A stretch of 64,000 nt of DNA from Rhynchopus sp. YZ270_cl-10 (lineage: Eukaryota > Euglenozoa > Diplonemea > Diplonemida > Diplonemidae): the NCBI GenBank assembly GCA_964035575.1, contig OZ037840.1, forward strand, positions 1,835,314 through 1,899,313, given 5' to 3'. Positions 10,661 through 22,018 of this stretch are shown here, in pieces; position 1 is the stretch's first letter, and every line of letters begins with the position of its first letter. Below the pieces are notes generated by a model. The model made no database searches. It was given only the letters and a program-made list of their open reading frames with translations, and was not told where the DNA came from. The translations under genes and the position numbers were made by a program.

Positions 10661-11809
10661 ATGGAGGTCACGTTCGAGCACAGTGAGACAGGCACCACTG
10701 CTGTGGTCGACGTGGGTGAGGAGGAGACGGTTGACTCTCTCCGTGTGCGGGTGTGTGAGGCGCTGGGCCTGCCCACGGGTGCACACCACAGCGCGCGGAT
10801 TGCACTGCACACAGACGACGGGGAGCAGGAGCTGTGTGCCGGCAGCGTGGCGGGGTATGCAGTGACGTCTGCTTCACGTGTTGCTGTGCACTGCGCACGC
10901 CCTGCGTGGAAGCACCAGACGTACGTGAGTGCGAGCATCAACCAGGCAGCCGTGCTCTCTCCCTGCGCGACGCTGCTCTGTGCCGGCACAGCGTCTGGCA
11001 CTGCGCTGTACAACCTTGTCACTGGTGAGCAGGTCGTGCAGTACACAAACGGCACCGGCGCGCCGATGGACTTCATCGCCAGCGACGAGGCGGCGGCCCG
11101 CTGCCAGCAGGACAGCACACAGGTGAAGGTCTTCAGCCCAGCGACGCAGGAAGTGCGTCTCACGCTCTCCTGCGACGGCGACATCAACAGCGTCGTGCAC
11201 ACACCATGCGGGCTCGCAGTGTTGACGTCACGCACGCTGCAGTTCTTCTGCGAGGAGTCGGGTGCGGAGTACACGGCACTGAGGCGGAGCTGTGCAGGTA
11301 TGTCGAAGCTGCGTGTGGCTCCTGATGCGATGCACTTTGCGGCAGTCCACCTACGTACGCGTGTTGTGCTGCTGGACTCTAGCGGGACCACGCTGGCCGA
11401 GTTTTCTGCACACGATGCAGCTGTGCGCGTTGTGGTCTTCTCGCCGTGCTCGACACTGCTTGCCTCTGGTGCCGACGACTGCACAGTAGCCCTCTTCTCA
11501 GTTACGTCGTGCACACAGATCCGTCGCTTTGAGTGCGAATCGTACGTACTGAGTTGTGCCTTCTCTCCGTGCGCACGGTACCTCTATACGGGGCTCTGTG
11601 GCGGGAGCGTTGGGAAGCACGATGTGCGCGAAGTTGCAGCTGCCACGGGCGAAGGTGGTGAGGACGTCAGTGACAGTGAGCGACACAGCTACGACCTGCA
11701 CGGCAACACATGGGCCATGTGCGTGTCGCCCTGTGGAGGCTCGCTTGCGTCGCTTGGTGTCTACAGTGGCGTCTCCAGTGTCATTGTGTGCGACCCTCAA
11801 GTGGCCTAG
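10661..11809 (+). CDS. WD40-repeat protein with N-terminal ubiquitin-like module (first)
   Basis: 382 residues from ATG 10661. Residues 1-78 (MEVTFEHSETG to SRVAVHC) show the alternating pattern of a ubiquitin-like fold: two strands, a helix with VDSLRVRVCEALG, then an acidic DDGEQEL turn. WD40-type blades follow from about residue 95. They repeat the signature SPCxxxLxxG: AAVLSPCATLLCAG, VVVFSPCSTLLASGADD, SCAFSPCARYLYTG and AMCVSPCGGSLASLG. Not every blade keeps the WD dipeptide. No membrane segment is visible. It is probably a scaffold protein with a beta-propeller. It is paralogous to the gene at 12,785, which has the same order of domains and the same FSPCSxxLASG motif. No intron is seen. 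Confidence 0.85.
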   Translation: MEVTFEHSETGTTAVVDVGEEETVDSLRVRVCEALGLPTGAHHSARIALHTDDGEQELCAGSVAGYAVTSASRVAVHCARPAWKHQTYVSASINQAAVLSPCATLLCAGTASGTALYNLVTGEQVVQYTNGTGAPMDFIASDEAAARCQQDSTQVKVFSPATQEVRLTLSCDGDINSVVHTPCGLAVLTSRTLQFFCEESGAEYTALRRSCAGMSKLRVAPDAMHFAAVHLRTRVVLLDSSGTTLAEFSAHDAAVRVVVFSPCSTLLASGADDCTVALFSVTSCTQIRRFECESYVLSCAFSPCARYLYTGLCGGSVGKHDVREVAAATGEGGEDVSDSERHSYDLHGNTWAMCVSPCGGSLASLGVYSGVSSVIVCDPQVA

Positions 11810-12784
11810 CTGTGACGCAGTGACGTAGGGTGCGAAGAGCATGTGGACGTGTTGTTTTATGGTATCCGATTTTTCTTTTAGCTGACTAAGTAAGGAACTT
11901 CCCGCAAACACGTGTTTCTGCAATGCGAACATATTTTGTGAGAACGACCCAACCGCTACTTCTGCAGGTACAAGGTGGCTTCGCTCTTCTCAAGGACTCC
12001 TCTCTTTTCAGGCGTCCATCTCTTGCTCACCACTGTAGCCTAGTCGAGGGCTGTTTGCTTTCTTGTTTGCACACTTTGCCTCGCTTTTTTTGTTGTGGTG
12101 TATTTTTTTGCCAATTTTTCTGTTGTTTTCCATCATTGATCATTACCTTGTGTCGTCTGATAGGAAACGAACGAACCTCTGTCGCCTCTTTACGTCTCAG
12201 GCTGCTATAGTGGTCCCATGTTACTTCCATTTTTGTGAGACTCAGAGTTCTTTTTTTTTGACAAGGGTACATTTTTACACCCTTTGCGCACCCTCTCTTC
12301 CTTCTTTTTGTCAGAAAAGAATAATATTATGAAATAATTTTTGAAGGTTTTGTTGACGAGTATCAATTAGCCTCTGATGGCCCACAGGTGGTGTTTGTCG
12401 TGAATTTCTCATTTCTCCCCTCCCCCTACCCACTTCTTGCTAGGGGCTGACGTTTTCGACACGTTAATCAGTTTTCGTAGAGATTCATGACAAAGGATAC
12501 GTTTTATCGCATTGCAATATGTGTTCAGCATATTCCAGAAAGTTTTCCGTTTCTTTTTTGTGCCTTTCGCAGACACAATTCATCACCAATATTGAAAACT
12601 TGGTTGTATTAGTGTATCCACCCTAGAGTGTGCTCCACTATATTTTGTTTGAACCAAAGTCTCTTTCACTATTCAATCAAAATTAAAGTGCAAATAAAGT
12701 ATTTCCCATTCTCAGCAACAACTACCTACCTACCCACACTATTTTCAATTTCAGAAGCACAAAAAAAAAAATTAGTACAGAAAT
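11810..12784 (+). other. Intergenic spacer
   Basis: A T-rich spacer of nearly 1 kb without coding features. A TTTCAG acceptor-like site (about 12,750) precedes the next start by some 30 bases. Confidence 0.5.
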
Positions 12785-13975
12785 ATGGACCTGACTGTCG
12801 AATGGGCACCTTCAGGCGAACAGTACGTGCTGGAGGTAGCCTTAGAAGCTGATGTGCTGGACTTAAAGAAGGCTGTCAGCAAAATTTTGCACGAAACTCT
12901 GAAGAGCACAAGCCCACTCCACGTTGTGCCGTCTGCCGAGGGTATTGAGCTTCTGTGGCACGCACCCTGTGGGGAACGCATCACGCTTGGTGAGGACACA
13001 GACAGCCTATCTGGCTGTGCTGTGTCCGGTGGCGACAAGATCACCGCAGACGTGGCACACGCGAAGTGGGCATGTCCGCGAGACTACTCCATTGGGACAG
13101 GGGTCGACGGGATCTGGAACATCTCGCTGTCACGTTGCGGGCGGTTTTGTGCCCTTGGTCTGTGGACATCCATTCAGATCATGGACCTGGTGACGGGGCT
13201 TGTTGTGCTCTCGGTGCCGACGTGCTCCTTCCGCGTGGCGATGACGGACTTATACGTTGTGGCGCGTGATAACGTGGTGCGCTCGAAGGCACTTATCATG
13301 GACGTTAAGACAGGCGACGTTGTGTCGGAGATGCACAACCATTCGGGAAACATCCTCTCCCTCACGTCGACCAGCTGCAGCTCGTACATCGTAAGCTGTT
13401 CGTTGGACAGAACCATCTGTGTGAGTCAGACGACAGGCGAGCTGCTGAACAGAATCGACTGCGACTTTGAGCCCTTTGGTATGACCGTCTCTTCCTGCAA
13501 CCTGTGGTTCGCTGTCGGCTTCAGGACTGGTCACGTCAAGCTGTACGAATTCACTCAACCGGAGTGCGAGTTGTCGCACACCTTCACTGCGCATGAGAAC
13601 CAGGTCATCAGCGTTGCCTTCTCGCCGTGTTCGAAGGTGCTTGCGTCAGGTTCAGAGGACAACACTGTGTGCATCTACTCCGTCGCGGAGCGCATCCAGC
13701 TGCGGAAGCTGCTTCACCAAAGCGCGATCTGGTGTGTGCGCTTCACACGCTGCTCGGAGTACATCCTCTCGTCCGTGGGGATGACGATACGCCGCCACCA
13801 CGTGGCCACGGGGGAGAGCCTCGGGCAGCTCAGGCACCACACAAAGAACGTCTGCGCCGTTGCGATATCACCCTGCAACACGTTCTTCGTCTCAGGTGGC
13901 GACGACCTCGTGCTTGTCGTGAGAGACATCAACTCCTTCCCAATCGACGAAAGAGCCGATGGCAACGAGAATTAA
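12785..13975 (+). CDS. WD40-repeat protein with N-terminal ubiquitin-like module (second)
   Basis: 396 residues from ATG 12785. Residues 1-88 (MDLTVEWAPSGEQYVLEV, VLDLKKAVSKILHE, GERITLGEDTDSLSGCAV) form the ubiquitin-like module. About seven propeller blades follow, for example SCSLDRTICVSQTTGELL, VAFSPCSKVLASGSEDNTVC, and AISPCNTFFVSGGDDLVLVV. The last blade closes close to the end, leaving an acidic tail. The protein is probably cytosolic. It is a paralog of the preceding gene but clearly diverged, so the pair is not a recent duplicate. The spacer ahead of the start has a pyrimidine run and AG typical of the upstream regions of its neighbours. Confidence 0.88.
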   Translation: MDLTVEWAPSGEQYVLEVALEADVLDLKKAVSKILHETLKSTSPLHVVPSAEGIELLWHAPCGERITLGEDTDSLSGCAVSGGDKITADVAHAKWACPRDYSIGTGVDGIWNISLSRCGRFCALGLWTSIQIMDLVTGLVVLSVPTCSFRVAMTDLYVVARDNVVRSKALIMDVKTGDVVSEMHNHSGNILSLTSTSCSSYIVSCSLDRTICVSQTTGELLNRIDCDFEPFGMTVSSCNLWFAVGFRTGHVKLYEFTQPECELSHTFTAHENQVISVAFSPCSKVLASGSEDNTVCIYSVAERIQLRKLLHQSAIWCVRFTRCSEYILSSVGMTIRRHHVATGESLGQLRHHTKNVCAVAISPCNTFFVSGGDDLVLVVRDINSFPIDERADGNEN

Positions 13976-14642
13976 ATTTTGTGATAAAAGCGGTGGGATT
14001 GGGGTGGTATAATTTTAAACGTTTTTTTTTTTTGCGGCGGCTTTTTTTCTCAATTGTTGAGTGTGCGTGTCACTTAGTTATGTTTTTTTTTTTTGCTTCA
14101 TCAACTCTTTTGTAACAATATTTTGTGGTGAGAGTGACGCTCCTGCTAGATTGTTTTTTTTTGGTGCCTGTTAACCGTGCTGCTGTTCTCAATTGCGGAA
14201 CAAAGCGGATGGCTCCCTATTTGTGTCCTCTGTCGAATGCAAGCCGTGTAGACTGTGTCCCCCCCCCCTTTTGCATCAACGTCACCCTTTTTGTTTTTTT
14301 ATGCCACCTCCACCTTCGGCCTTCCCTCTGCCTGACAGCAGTGCGGTGTCGCTCTTCTTGCTGTGTTCAGAGAGTGCAACTGGCCCTGTAGGTGGTGTGT
14401 GCCTTAGTCGTTGTGCAATACGGAAACCCACGGGAAAAGGAGTTCCCAAAACGTTCACAAAAATGTGTGGTTTCAGGTTATCTGCATTTATATTTTTTTT
14501 TGTTCAAAATTTTGTGGTCCAAGTCTTTTCCCCAAAACGCGACAGTTGCAGAAGTATGATATGATGTGTTAGGGATTTCCAGGGCTCCTTATTTCAGGGT
14601 GGGCAGTTTTTTTTGTGTATTTTTTGTACCGTTTTTTCACCC
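13976..14642 (+). other. Intergenic spacer, T-rich
   Basis: Several T8-T11 runs and no coding signal seen on either strand. Confidence 0.5.
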
Positions 14643-14800
14643 ACCCAACCGGACCCAACACAGCCCATCTGGACCCACCTGGGGTCAATTATACCCAATT
14701 ATACCCAATTATACCCAAGTACAGCCCAATTTTGCCCAATCACGCCCAATTACAGCCCAATTACACCCAATTACAACCAATTACACCCAGTCACACCACT
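14643..14800 (+). repeat. Degenerate CCCAATTAYA minisatellite
   Basis: About a dozen imperfect 9-11-base units based on CCCAATTATA/CCCAATTACA. A shorter stretch of the same unit recurs at 16,078-16,125. Confidence 0.7.
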
Positions 14801-15059
14801 AGCACAACTCAGGTGTTTTTGAGGGGGGCTTACCAGGGGGTGACCTGTTTTGCTTGCTCATACGGTGGGGTCTAGCCTCTGAGCGGGTCAAACGGGATAC
14901 TCAACTAGAGGGTGTGACGACACCCGCTTTTCGGGTGTGGCACCGAAAAGTGGGAACGCCTATGACGGGCGGGTTTTGGTAACCGGACAGGGGACTGTAT
15001 GCCTTCCAGATATTTTGTGTCACTACATGCCCACTCAGCCTTCTTCCTCACAACGCACG

Positions 15060-15290
15060 TACGTGGGTCATTTTTACCTTGTAAAATTGTAACACTGGCG
15101 GCATTCTTCCCAGCACACATCAGCACATAGAAACCGGTAAAAACACATGTAATCTGTGGTGGTCAAAAGTACAAAATTCCTTCGCCAATGCATTATTTGG
15201 GTATTTGTTATACCTGGAGAATATGGCCAGACCACTCTTCAGGCCACCTGGCGTTTACCCCAATAATAACACTTTTTCATACTATTTTTG
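15060..15290 (+). repeat. Diverged copy of a dispersed repeat family
   Basis: Contains GGTCAAAAGTACAAAATTCC, then TATACCTGGAGAATATGG, then a GGCCACCTGG segment in the same order as the elements at 30,639 and 32,453 and the satellite monomers at 36-44 kb. It is an old, diverged member with no ends recognised. Confidence 0.6.
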
Positions 15291-15355
15291 ACCGTGGAGT
15301 TTGTGTATCGGTACAGGTGATGGTTTTCGGAAGTTGGCTTTGGCAATCAGGTGGT

Positions 15356-15759
15356 TTGTGTACTGTGTACTGTGTACTGTGTACTGTGTACTGTGTACTG
15401 TGTACTGTGTACTGTGTACTGTGTACTGTGTACTGTGTACTGTGTACTGTGTACTGTGTACTGTGTACTGTGTACTGTGTACTGTGTACTGTGTACTGTG
15501 TACTGTGTACTGTGTACTGTGTACTGTGTACTGTGTACTGTGTACTGTGTACTGTGTACTGTGTACTGTGTACTGTGTACTGTGTACTGTGTACTGTGTA
15601 CTGTGTACTGTGTACTGTGTACTGTGTACTGTGTACTGTGTACTGTGTACTGTGTACTGTGTACTGTGTACTGTGTACTGTGTACTGTGTACTGTGTACT
15701 GTGTACTGTGTACTGTGTACTGTGTACTGTGTACTGTGTACTGTGTACTGTGTACTGTG
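15356..15759 (+). repeat. (TGTGTAC)n array
   Basis: About 57 near-perfect copies of the 7-base unit. Because 7 is not a multiple of 3, all frames cycle and stay open, giving false ORFs on both strands. The right flank continues GAAATTGACC and ATTGACCCCACCACTG, a motif also present at 27,415 and 27,680. Confidence 0.95.
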
Positions 15760-16903
15760 CGGAAATTGACCAAAAACGAGAACTTGTCCATTTCGGCAAA
15801 TTGACCCCACCACTGGCCGGACGGATTCCGAAAGTGCAAATGCCGCTGTTTAAAAGCAGCCATTTCTTGCAGGTCAAATGGGGGAAACGGTACATGTGTC
15901 CTTTATTCTCGCATTAGGTGCAGCATTTGTGACCACTCACCAAGGCATCTTTTTCATCGCCGTTTTCGATTTTATATTGATTTGTAGGGAAACAGCACAG
16001 AAGCGGGAAAATTTGGGGGTGTGGGGACCGAAAAGCAAGTCAAAAGTGCAAAAAACGGCAAAAAATGGCATTTTTGCCCAATTTCACCCAATTACGCCCA
16101 ATTACAGCCCAATTACACCCGGAAAAAACGGTACATTTTTGCCAGATTTGAACTTCAATCCCTATCTGAGGATGGAGACCCGCCCAAATGAAAAAACTCG
16201 TCGATAGTTCTGCCCGTCGCTTTTGTTTTGGTAAACAGCTCGAGAGCACTCCCTATTATATTTATCGCGTCGTCTGAAACCCTCCTTTTTTTCAATTTGC
16301 GTAACTACGAAGTTTTCCCAAAGCTTCTTGTGTCTTTTCTGTTGCTTCTGGGAGAGGTCTTTTTTTTTTTTTTGTAACGTTTTCTTTGTCACGCTTTCTT
16401 GTAAGGTAGGGTCCTATCACATTTTTTCATTTCTCTCTCTTTTTTTTTGGGAAATAACTGCTGTGCTGCTGACAGTCTTCCCTGTCAGCAACTCCCAGTT
16501 AATTTGCAGCACTCCGGGGTTCGCGAACCTGTGTGGAGTGTCAGTGTTTGCATCCTCACCAGTCTCATCAGAGACGTTTGCACGATCATCAATCTCACGT
16601 TTTTTTAGTGGTATAGAAGGGCCGGAGTGTGGTGCTCGAGGGAGCTCTCCCTCTGTTCTTGTTCACTCCTGCCCTTTTCTGACCTTCTTCGCCTCTTGCT
16701 GTGGAGGAAGACAAGGATAATCTTGGCTGTTTTTTTTCTGCTCCTCTGGACTGTTAATGTGACGCAGCTGAAGAGGTTGTCAGTGTAGAAGGTCTAATTC
16801 GATTATCGGTGTGATTTTCAAGATTACTAAAATAAGTCTAACTTTTCTGGGAAAATATGTCGTCCAAGTGTAGCGTTTGGAGTCGTTTGGGTCTTTTTTT
16901 TTT
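15760..16903. other. Intergenic spacer with weak coding-like signal
   Basis: Mostly non-coding. On the minus strand around 16,480-16,720, codon use looks partly coding (for example ANPGVLQINWELL), but the frame is not maintained and I recognise no family. Ends in the T10 run that borders the next element. Confidence 0.3.
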
Positions 16904-18902
16904 GGGTGAAAGTCAAATGTATACACATATACACAGGGTTATAGTCAGATCTATACACTCATTGTATATACAATTGTCAATTGTACATACAATTGTATAG
17001 AAATTGTATAGATCTGACTATTTGATGTACAATCCCAACTTTTTTCTCGTCAGATCTATACAATTTATGTACAATCCCAGTATACACTAGGTCGTACACA
17101 AATTGTATAGATTTGACTATACAAAAGTCAGATCTATACAATTTTTGGATTGTACACTCGAGGGAGATTGTACACGCCATACCCAGGTACCCAGGTACCC
17201 AGGTACCCAGGTACCCAGGTACCCAGGTACCCAGGTACCCAGGTACCCAGGTACCCAGGTACCCAGGTACCCAGGTACCCAGGTACCCAGGTACCCAGGT
17301 ACCCAGGTACCCAGGTACCCAGGTACCCAGGTACCCAGGTACCCAGGTACCCAGGTACCCAGGTACCCAGGTACCCAGGTACACGGTACACTGGATACAA
17401 GGATAAAGGTCGTGAAAGAGCAACCACAGCCAACCCGCCAGTCACTGAAAAGTGACCAGACAGTCCACTTGACAAACACAAAAGTCTCCGTCGCGTGGGG
17501 CATTCATGCACTGAGGAGATAATGATCCAACAATTCACAAGAAAACATTACTTAACCTACTGCTGGAAATTGACAGGTCGTAGTAACACACAAAGTGTGC
17601 CTCCGTTCGGGAATATCGGAGTTATAGAGTCCTAAAAGGCCTCTGCCGCTAGTCAAGGTATAACCGAATGAACGGCCCAAGACCCCCGTGGAGAAGTTAA
17701 ATGTTGTAATGATTTCAAGTAAAATGCGAGCACTGTCTTACCCTCCTCAATGCATGGTGGAAGATGTCTTTCACAACAAATATCCTGTACCCAGGTACCC
17801 AAATTCCCAAACCCACGCAGTGGCACATGACCGCAAGTGTGAGTGACCCACACATGAGGGAATGCGACACTACGCAAAATTTACCACCAGACCCTGTCTT
17901 CGTGTACCTGAAGTACAACGCCGCAGACAGGCCAAACATGCGTTGGACTCAGAGGAATGCCCGCTGTGCAGGTATCAAACATGAGAACAACTCCCAGCAA
18001 CAAGGGGCGCCTTTTGGCGGGCGTTGTTGAGGGTGTTTGGGGTGCAAAGTTTTCCACAATTTTGATGCGCGGGTACAGAAGTGTTGTGTTGTTCTTTCAT
18101 CTCTAGGAATGTAAATGTCAATCGCGTTTAACTACCACGAGGGCTTGTTCAGTGAACCCACAAGGGGTCGAAGGGGGTTGGTTATCCCGTATCTATCAAA
18201 GGTTGTGTCGACCAGGCGAATCCACTATGTTACGCTGTACGTTGTTAAATCCGAAGAAATAACGCTTTAGCAGCCGCAGGAAGTAAGTAGTGCCTCACGC
18301 TACACAAACCACCACCCGCAATTGACTTAGATGTTATAACAAAGAGAATTCAGAACAAAACAACACCCTGCCCCATACACACTAAATTGTCATGTTTCAA
18401 GAACATGCCTGGGCCAAAATTACTATGACGAAAAGGCAACAAGACCACCCACAAGGAGTGTGAAATGTGCGCTGGTTTTCTGGGGGAACGCAATATTTTC
18501 TTGTGCCTCGTCCTCCGCGAGCAGAGGACAGACTTTCCGGAAGGTTTCCAAAGGTCGAATTTCTTTGCAATGCTATGCTCCCTGGGTTAAATGGCAATAG
18601 CAGTGACTGACTTCTGAGAAAAATCGGGTGTGCGAAACCCAATGTCCATTGTTTTGGTGTAGTCCTGTTGGGGGTGGGTGTGGGTGGGCGGGTAGGTGGG
18701 TGGGTGTGTGGTTCCTAGTGTACACTGAAATTGTACATAAATTGTATAGATCTGACTATAAAAAAAGTTGGGATTGTACATCAAATAGTCAGATCTATAC
18801 AATTTCTATACAATTGTATGTACAATTGACAATTGTATATACAATGAGTGTATAGATCTGACTATAACCCTGTGTATATGTGTATACATTTGACTTTCAC
18901 CC
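16904..18902. mobile_element. 1,999-bp DNA element with long terminal inverted repeats, non-autonomous
   Basis: The left terminus 16904-17091 (starting GGGTGAAAGTCAAATG) and right terminus 18714-18902 are inverted copies of about 188 bp. They read identically over the outer ~145 bases and are slightly diverged further in. Both ends abut ten T residues (16894-16903 and 18903-18912), so a poly-T target and a T-tract target duplication are plausible. The inverted repeats are rich in AGATCTATACAATT. The interior holds an (ACCCAGGT)n array and about 1.3 kb without any transposase-like reading frame. It therefore looks like a large MITE moved in trans by a TIR transposase of unknown family. Confidence 0.8.
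17180..17383 (+). repeat. (ACCCAGGT)n minisatellite inside the TIR element
   Basis: About 25 perfect 8-base units, each spanning the palindrome GGTACC. A short echo of the unit (TACCCAGGTACCC) occurs at about 17,789. Open frames here are artefacts. Confidence 0.95.
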
Positions 18903-19653
18903 TTTTTTTTTTGTAAAACCTTTTGGTTCTGAACCGCTGGGTCTGAACTGTCGTTCTTGCAAACCCTTCGTCCCACACTTGTCCGAACGCCACACTTAGT
19001 GGCCTACACAGTCCTTCCCCTTTATTACTATTCTTTTTTGCGGGATTTTTTCAAGCGCCTGAATTTTCCGTAATATTGGTTACCCAGAAAAGGGCTGTGT
19101 TGTGGGGGATGTGGTGCCGTCATAGTATGACCACACCGCCCTGTTATGTTCCCTCATCTTTGAGACAGGGACAAAAGGACCTTTGTGACAAACGCAACTG
19201 AACGCCAGCCAATCCATTATTTTATTGGACTTCATTAACCGTTAACGTCACGTATGCCTTCTTGAGGCAATATCCTATTTTTTTTTTACTGTGTTCAAAT
19301 TGAAAATAGAACACAGCTCTTTTAGACCAGTATTTATCTTTTTTTGGATTGTTTCTTTTTCCCCCGCTACTTTTTCTGTAAGTTGTTACGGGTGTCTTCT
19401 CACAATCCCTCTCTCCACTCCGCCCGCAACTACGATCAAAAAAAATGAAGAAGGGGACTCTTGTCACACAATTTTCACACAATACTTCAATGCATTGCAT
19501 ACATATGGGCCTCTTTCAAAGCCCCACACCATTTTCCACGTCGAATTTATCCCACCAACCCACCACCACTTTCCCACCCTTCTCGCGGTTTACTGGTGAA
19601 CCACTACCTGCTCAACTTCACATTGTATTCAGGTTTCACCAAAACACATTGAG
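18903..19653 (+). other. Intergenic spacer
   Basis: Begins with the T10 tract at the right edge of the TIR element. No gene seen. Pyrimidine-rich segments precede the start at 19,654. Confidence 0.5.
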
Positions 19654-20970
19654 ATGGACATCTATGCCTCGTGTGGCCCTCATATGTACACTGTGCAGTG
19701 CGAGCCTGACTGGTGTGTCCGGACGCTGATGCAGGCAGTGAAGACCACTGCGGGGATGAAGCGCGGACGCATCTCGCTGCACCACGACGGGGAACTGCTG
19801 CAGGAGAGCTGCCCCCTGGGCAACACAGGGCTGACAGATGGGAGCCTTGTGCAGATCTGTATCGAGACCCCACACGACGTGGACACGCATGTGGGTGCAC
19901 AGAAGGAGTGCCGGCGTCTGCACATCAAAATCGGACGGGACGCCTTCGTGAATGCGATCGCACACAGAAACATGGAGCGCATCGAGTTGCTGCTGGCCAC
20001 AGGTGAGGACCTGCGTAGCATGCGGAGGTGTATCAAGACGCCGTTGATGGTTGCGGTGAGGCACCGTCACTGCGACATTGCGGAGATGCTGCTCAACAGG
20101 GACTTCCCTGTGGATGAGGTCACCAACACGTGGCACACGAAGTACACTGGGCCTACTCGAAAGAGCAAGAGGAGCAACGTGAACGCACTGTACTTCGCGG
20201 TGCGCAACGTGGATGTCGACATGGTGCGTCTGCTTCTGCGGCATGGCGCTTTAGACGGAAACGCCAGTGACCTCTTTGTAGGTCCTCGGAAAGAGAGTCC
20301 TCTTGTGACGCTGGCAGGCATCTGCGGGAAGAAGGGCGTGCGTGATGAGGACGTGCTGCGTGTGTGGGATGTGCTGTTTCCTGCGTGGGAACAGTGCTGT
20401 GAGAGCAGCGGCGTCCCTTGCACACACTTCAACATACATGAGGAGGAACTGATGATGTACAACGGAGGAAGGAGTCTAGCCGCCTTCTGTGCGTACGCAG
20501 GGAAGTTCGTGCTTCTGGAGCACCTCGTCACGAAGGCGTACGTGGCAGCAAACCCCATCATCGCGTCCAGTGTGCTGTCTGCATGCATCTACTGCAGCAG
20601 CACGGCAAGCAGCGCTGCTGAACGTTCCCGCTACACAGCAGAGGTGGAACGCCTGCGCAGCATAGGTGCTGCACCGTGCTACGTGCTGCAGTGGAAGGAT
20701 ATCCAGCGCAACAGAGACCGTGCCGTGGAGGTGCACGAGTACCGGTTCTACGCGGCATTGTACTATCACGATCGCTTGTTCCGGTTGCCGATCATCAACG
20801 GGTGTTGGCTGCCTTTCAGCAAAACGTCGAGCGACATTGTGGAAGGGTTCGACGTTGCCACAGCGAGGGTTGCGGTCGCAGAAGTTGCGCTGCCAGAAGT
20901 CCCGATGACAGAAGAGTACATCACGGAACACGACGTGCGCAAGTCTTTCACACGGAGAGCAATTCGTTGA
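19654..20970 (+). CDS. Ankyrin-repeat protein with N-terminal ubiquitin-like module
   Basis: 438 residues from ATG 19654. Residues 1-75 form the ubiquitin-like module (MDIYASCGPHMYTVQCE, VRTLMQAVKTTAGMKRGR, LHHDGELLQESCPLGNTGL, DGSLVQICI). This is the clearest ubiquitin-like case in the window, with the classic helix, the HHDGELL turn and a GLTDGSLVQI ending. Ankyrin-type repeats follow from about residue 95 (DAFVNAIAHRNMERIELLLA, TPLMVAVRHRHCDIAEMLLN, ALYFAVRNVDVDMVRLLLRH) and degrade towards the C-terminus. The remaining ~200 residues include GGRSLAAFCAYAGKFVLLEH and have no family I recognise. The protein is likely a cytosolic scaffold or adaptor. No introns. Confidence 0.85.
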   Translation: MDIYASCGPHMYTVQCEPDWCVRTLMQAVKTTAGMKRGRISLHHDGELLQESCPLGNTGLTDGSLVQICIETPHDVDTHVGAQKECRRLHIKIGRDAFVNAIAHRNMERIELLLATGEDLRSMRRCIKTPLMVAVRHRHCDIAEMLLNRDFPVDEVTNTWHTKYTGPTRKSKRSNVNALYFAVRNVDVDMVRLLLRHGALDGNASDLFVGPRKESPLVTLAGICGKKGVRDEDVLRVWDVLFPAWEQCCESSGVPCTHFNIHEEELMMYNGGRSLAAFCAYAGKFVLLEHLVTKAYVAANPIIASSVLSACIYCSSTASSAAERSRYTAEVERLRSIGAAPCYVLQWKDIQRNRDRAVEVHEYRFYAALYYHDRLFRLPIINGCWLPFSKTSSDIVEGFDVATARVAVAEVALPEVPMTEEYITEHDVRKSFTRRAIR

Positions 20971-22018
20971 CACGCAAAGTCGTTACACAAGATGTGGTCT
21001 TGAATGACCCTGTTCACAGTACTGCGGTCGGTGTGGAGTTCTTTGTACGTCTGTGTTGCCACAGGGTATGTGCGCTGCATCCATTGGTGTCTGTACAATT
21101 TCTTTAAAATGCGGAATGTGTGCTGCGCGACTGACTTTGTTCTTCTAACCTCACAGTGCGCACCATGTTTTCGCAGGTTTGTGCACCTCTGCAAACAGGC
21201 AGAATATTATGCACACTGGTAGTACTACGGTACCCTTTCTTTTTTTGTAGTTTTAGTTGTGTATGACCGAGAGGCATATTCAGCTTTCAAGTTTCCTTTT
21301 CCCCCTTTTATTGTTCATAAATATTGCGTAAATTGAAAAAGACCCCCCGCTGTTGACGTTGTTGTTTTGGACAACGTACCTTTTTTTGCCTTCTAGAGGT
21401 ACTCGCTTTTTACACCTTTGATCCCACAAAAATACCGCATCTCGACTTTTTATTCAGGACGGCCTGCTCTCCTGCATTGGAGAAATGTTGTGAAGGGAAT
21501 TCGCAACATTTATGGTCATTTATGGTGCTTGTGGATAATCTCTCCCACAGTTCTTGTTAAGCCATGCCTCTTGAGCACCCTCAAGCCGTCCTACCCACTT
21601 TCCGAACACCGCGGCTGCTGCAGACATCAAATGGCAGAGCGCACGAAGAACTAGACCACTGCTCTGACTCTTCTGTTCTTCCTTGTTCTTTATGTCAATG
21701 TGTGGGTCTTTGTGTGACTTACTCACCCAGTAATGAAGAAAAATAAGCTACTCAAACCTTTTGTTGGGGGTGTCCTGACGATAATTACCAACGACAGTGC
21801 CGTTTTTCTGGAAACAGTTTTAAATTTTTAGAAATGTTGCGGGGGGAAAGTGGCGACTTCACGCGAGTGTTTCTTCATGCCCCACCCCGTCCACCCACCC
21901 AATGAAGAAGCAGATGCAGTCTCTTTGCCCCTTTTTCACGTGTCCTCAGACGGCTGTGCGGCAGTGCAGTCCAATTTCCCACCCACCCACACACCCACCA
22001 GATACATACCGCTATGAT
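20971..22018 (+). other. Intergenic spacer and possible leader of the KH gene
   Basis: No other gene. An upstream in-frame ATG at 21902 would add 39 residues of low-complexity Pro/Thr/His sequence to the KH protein. CCCACCCACC runs are prominent at 21,880-22,000. Confidence 0.5.

Noticed and set aside
15188-15917. Long frames on both strands encoding CVLCTVY or STQYTVH repeats
   Set aside because: Artefact of the (TGTGTAC)n array.
16977-17538. Frames encoding PRYPGTQV or VPGYLGTW repeats
   Set aside because: Artefact of the (ACCCAGGT)n array inside the TIR element.
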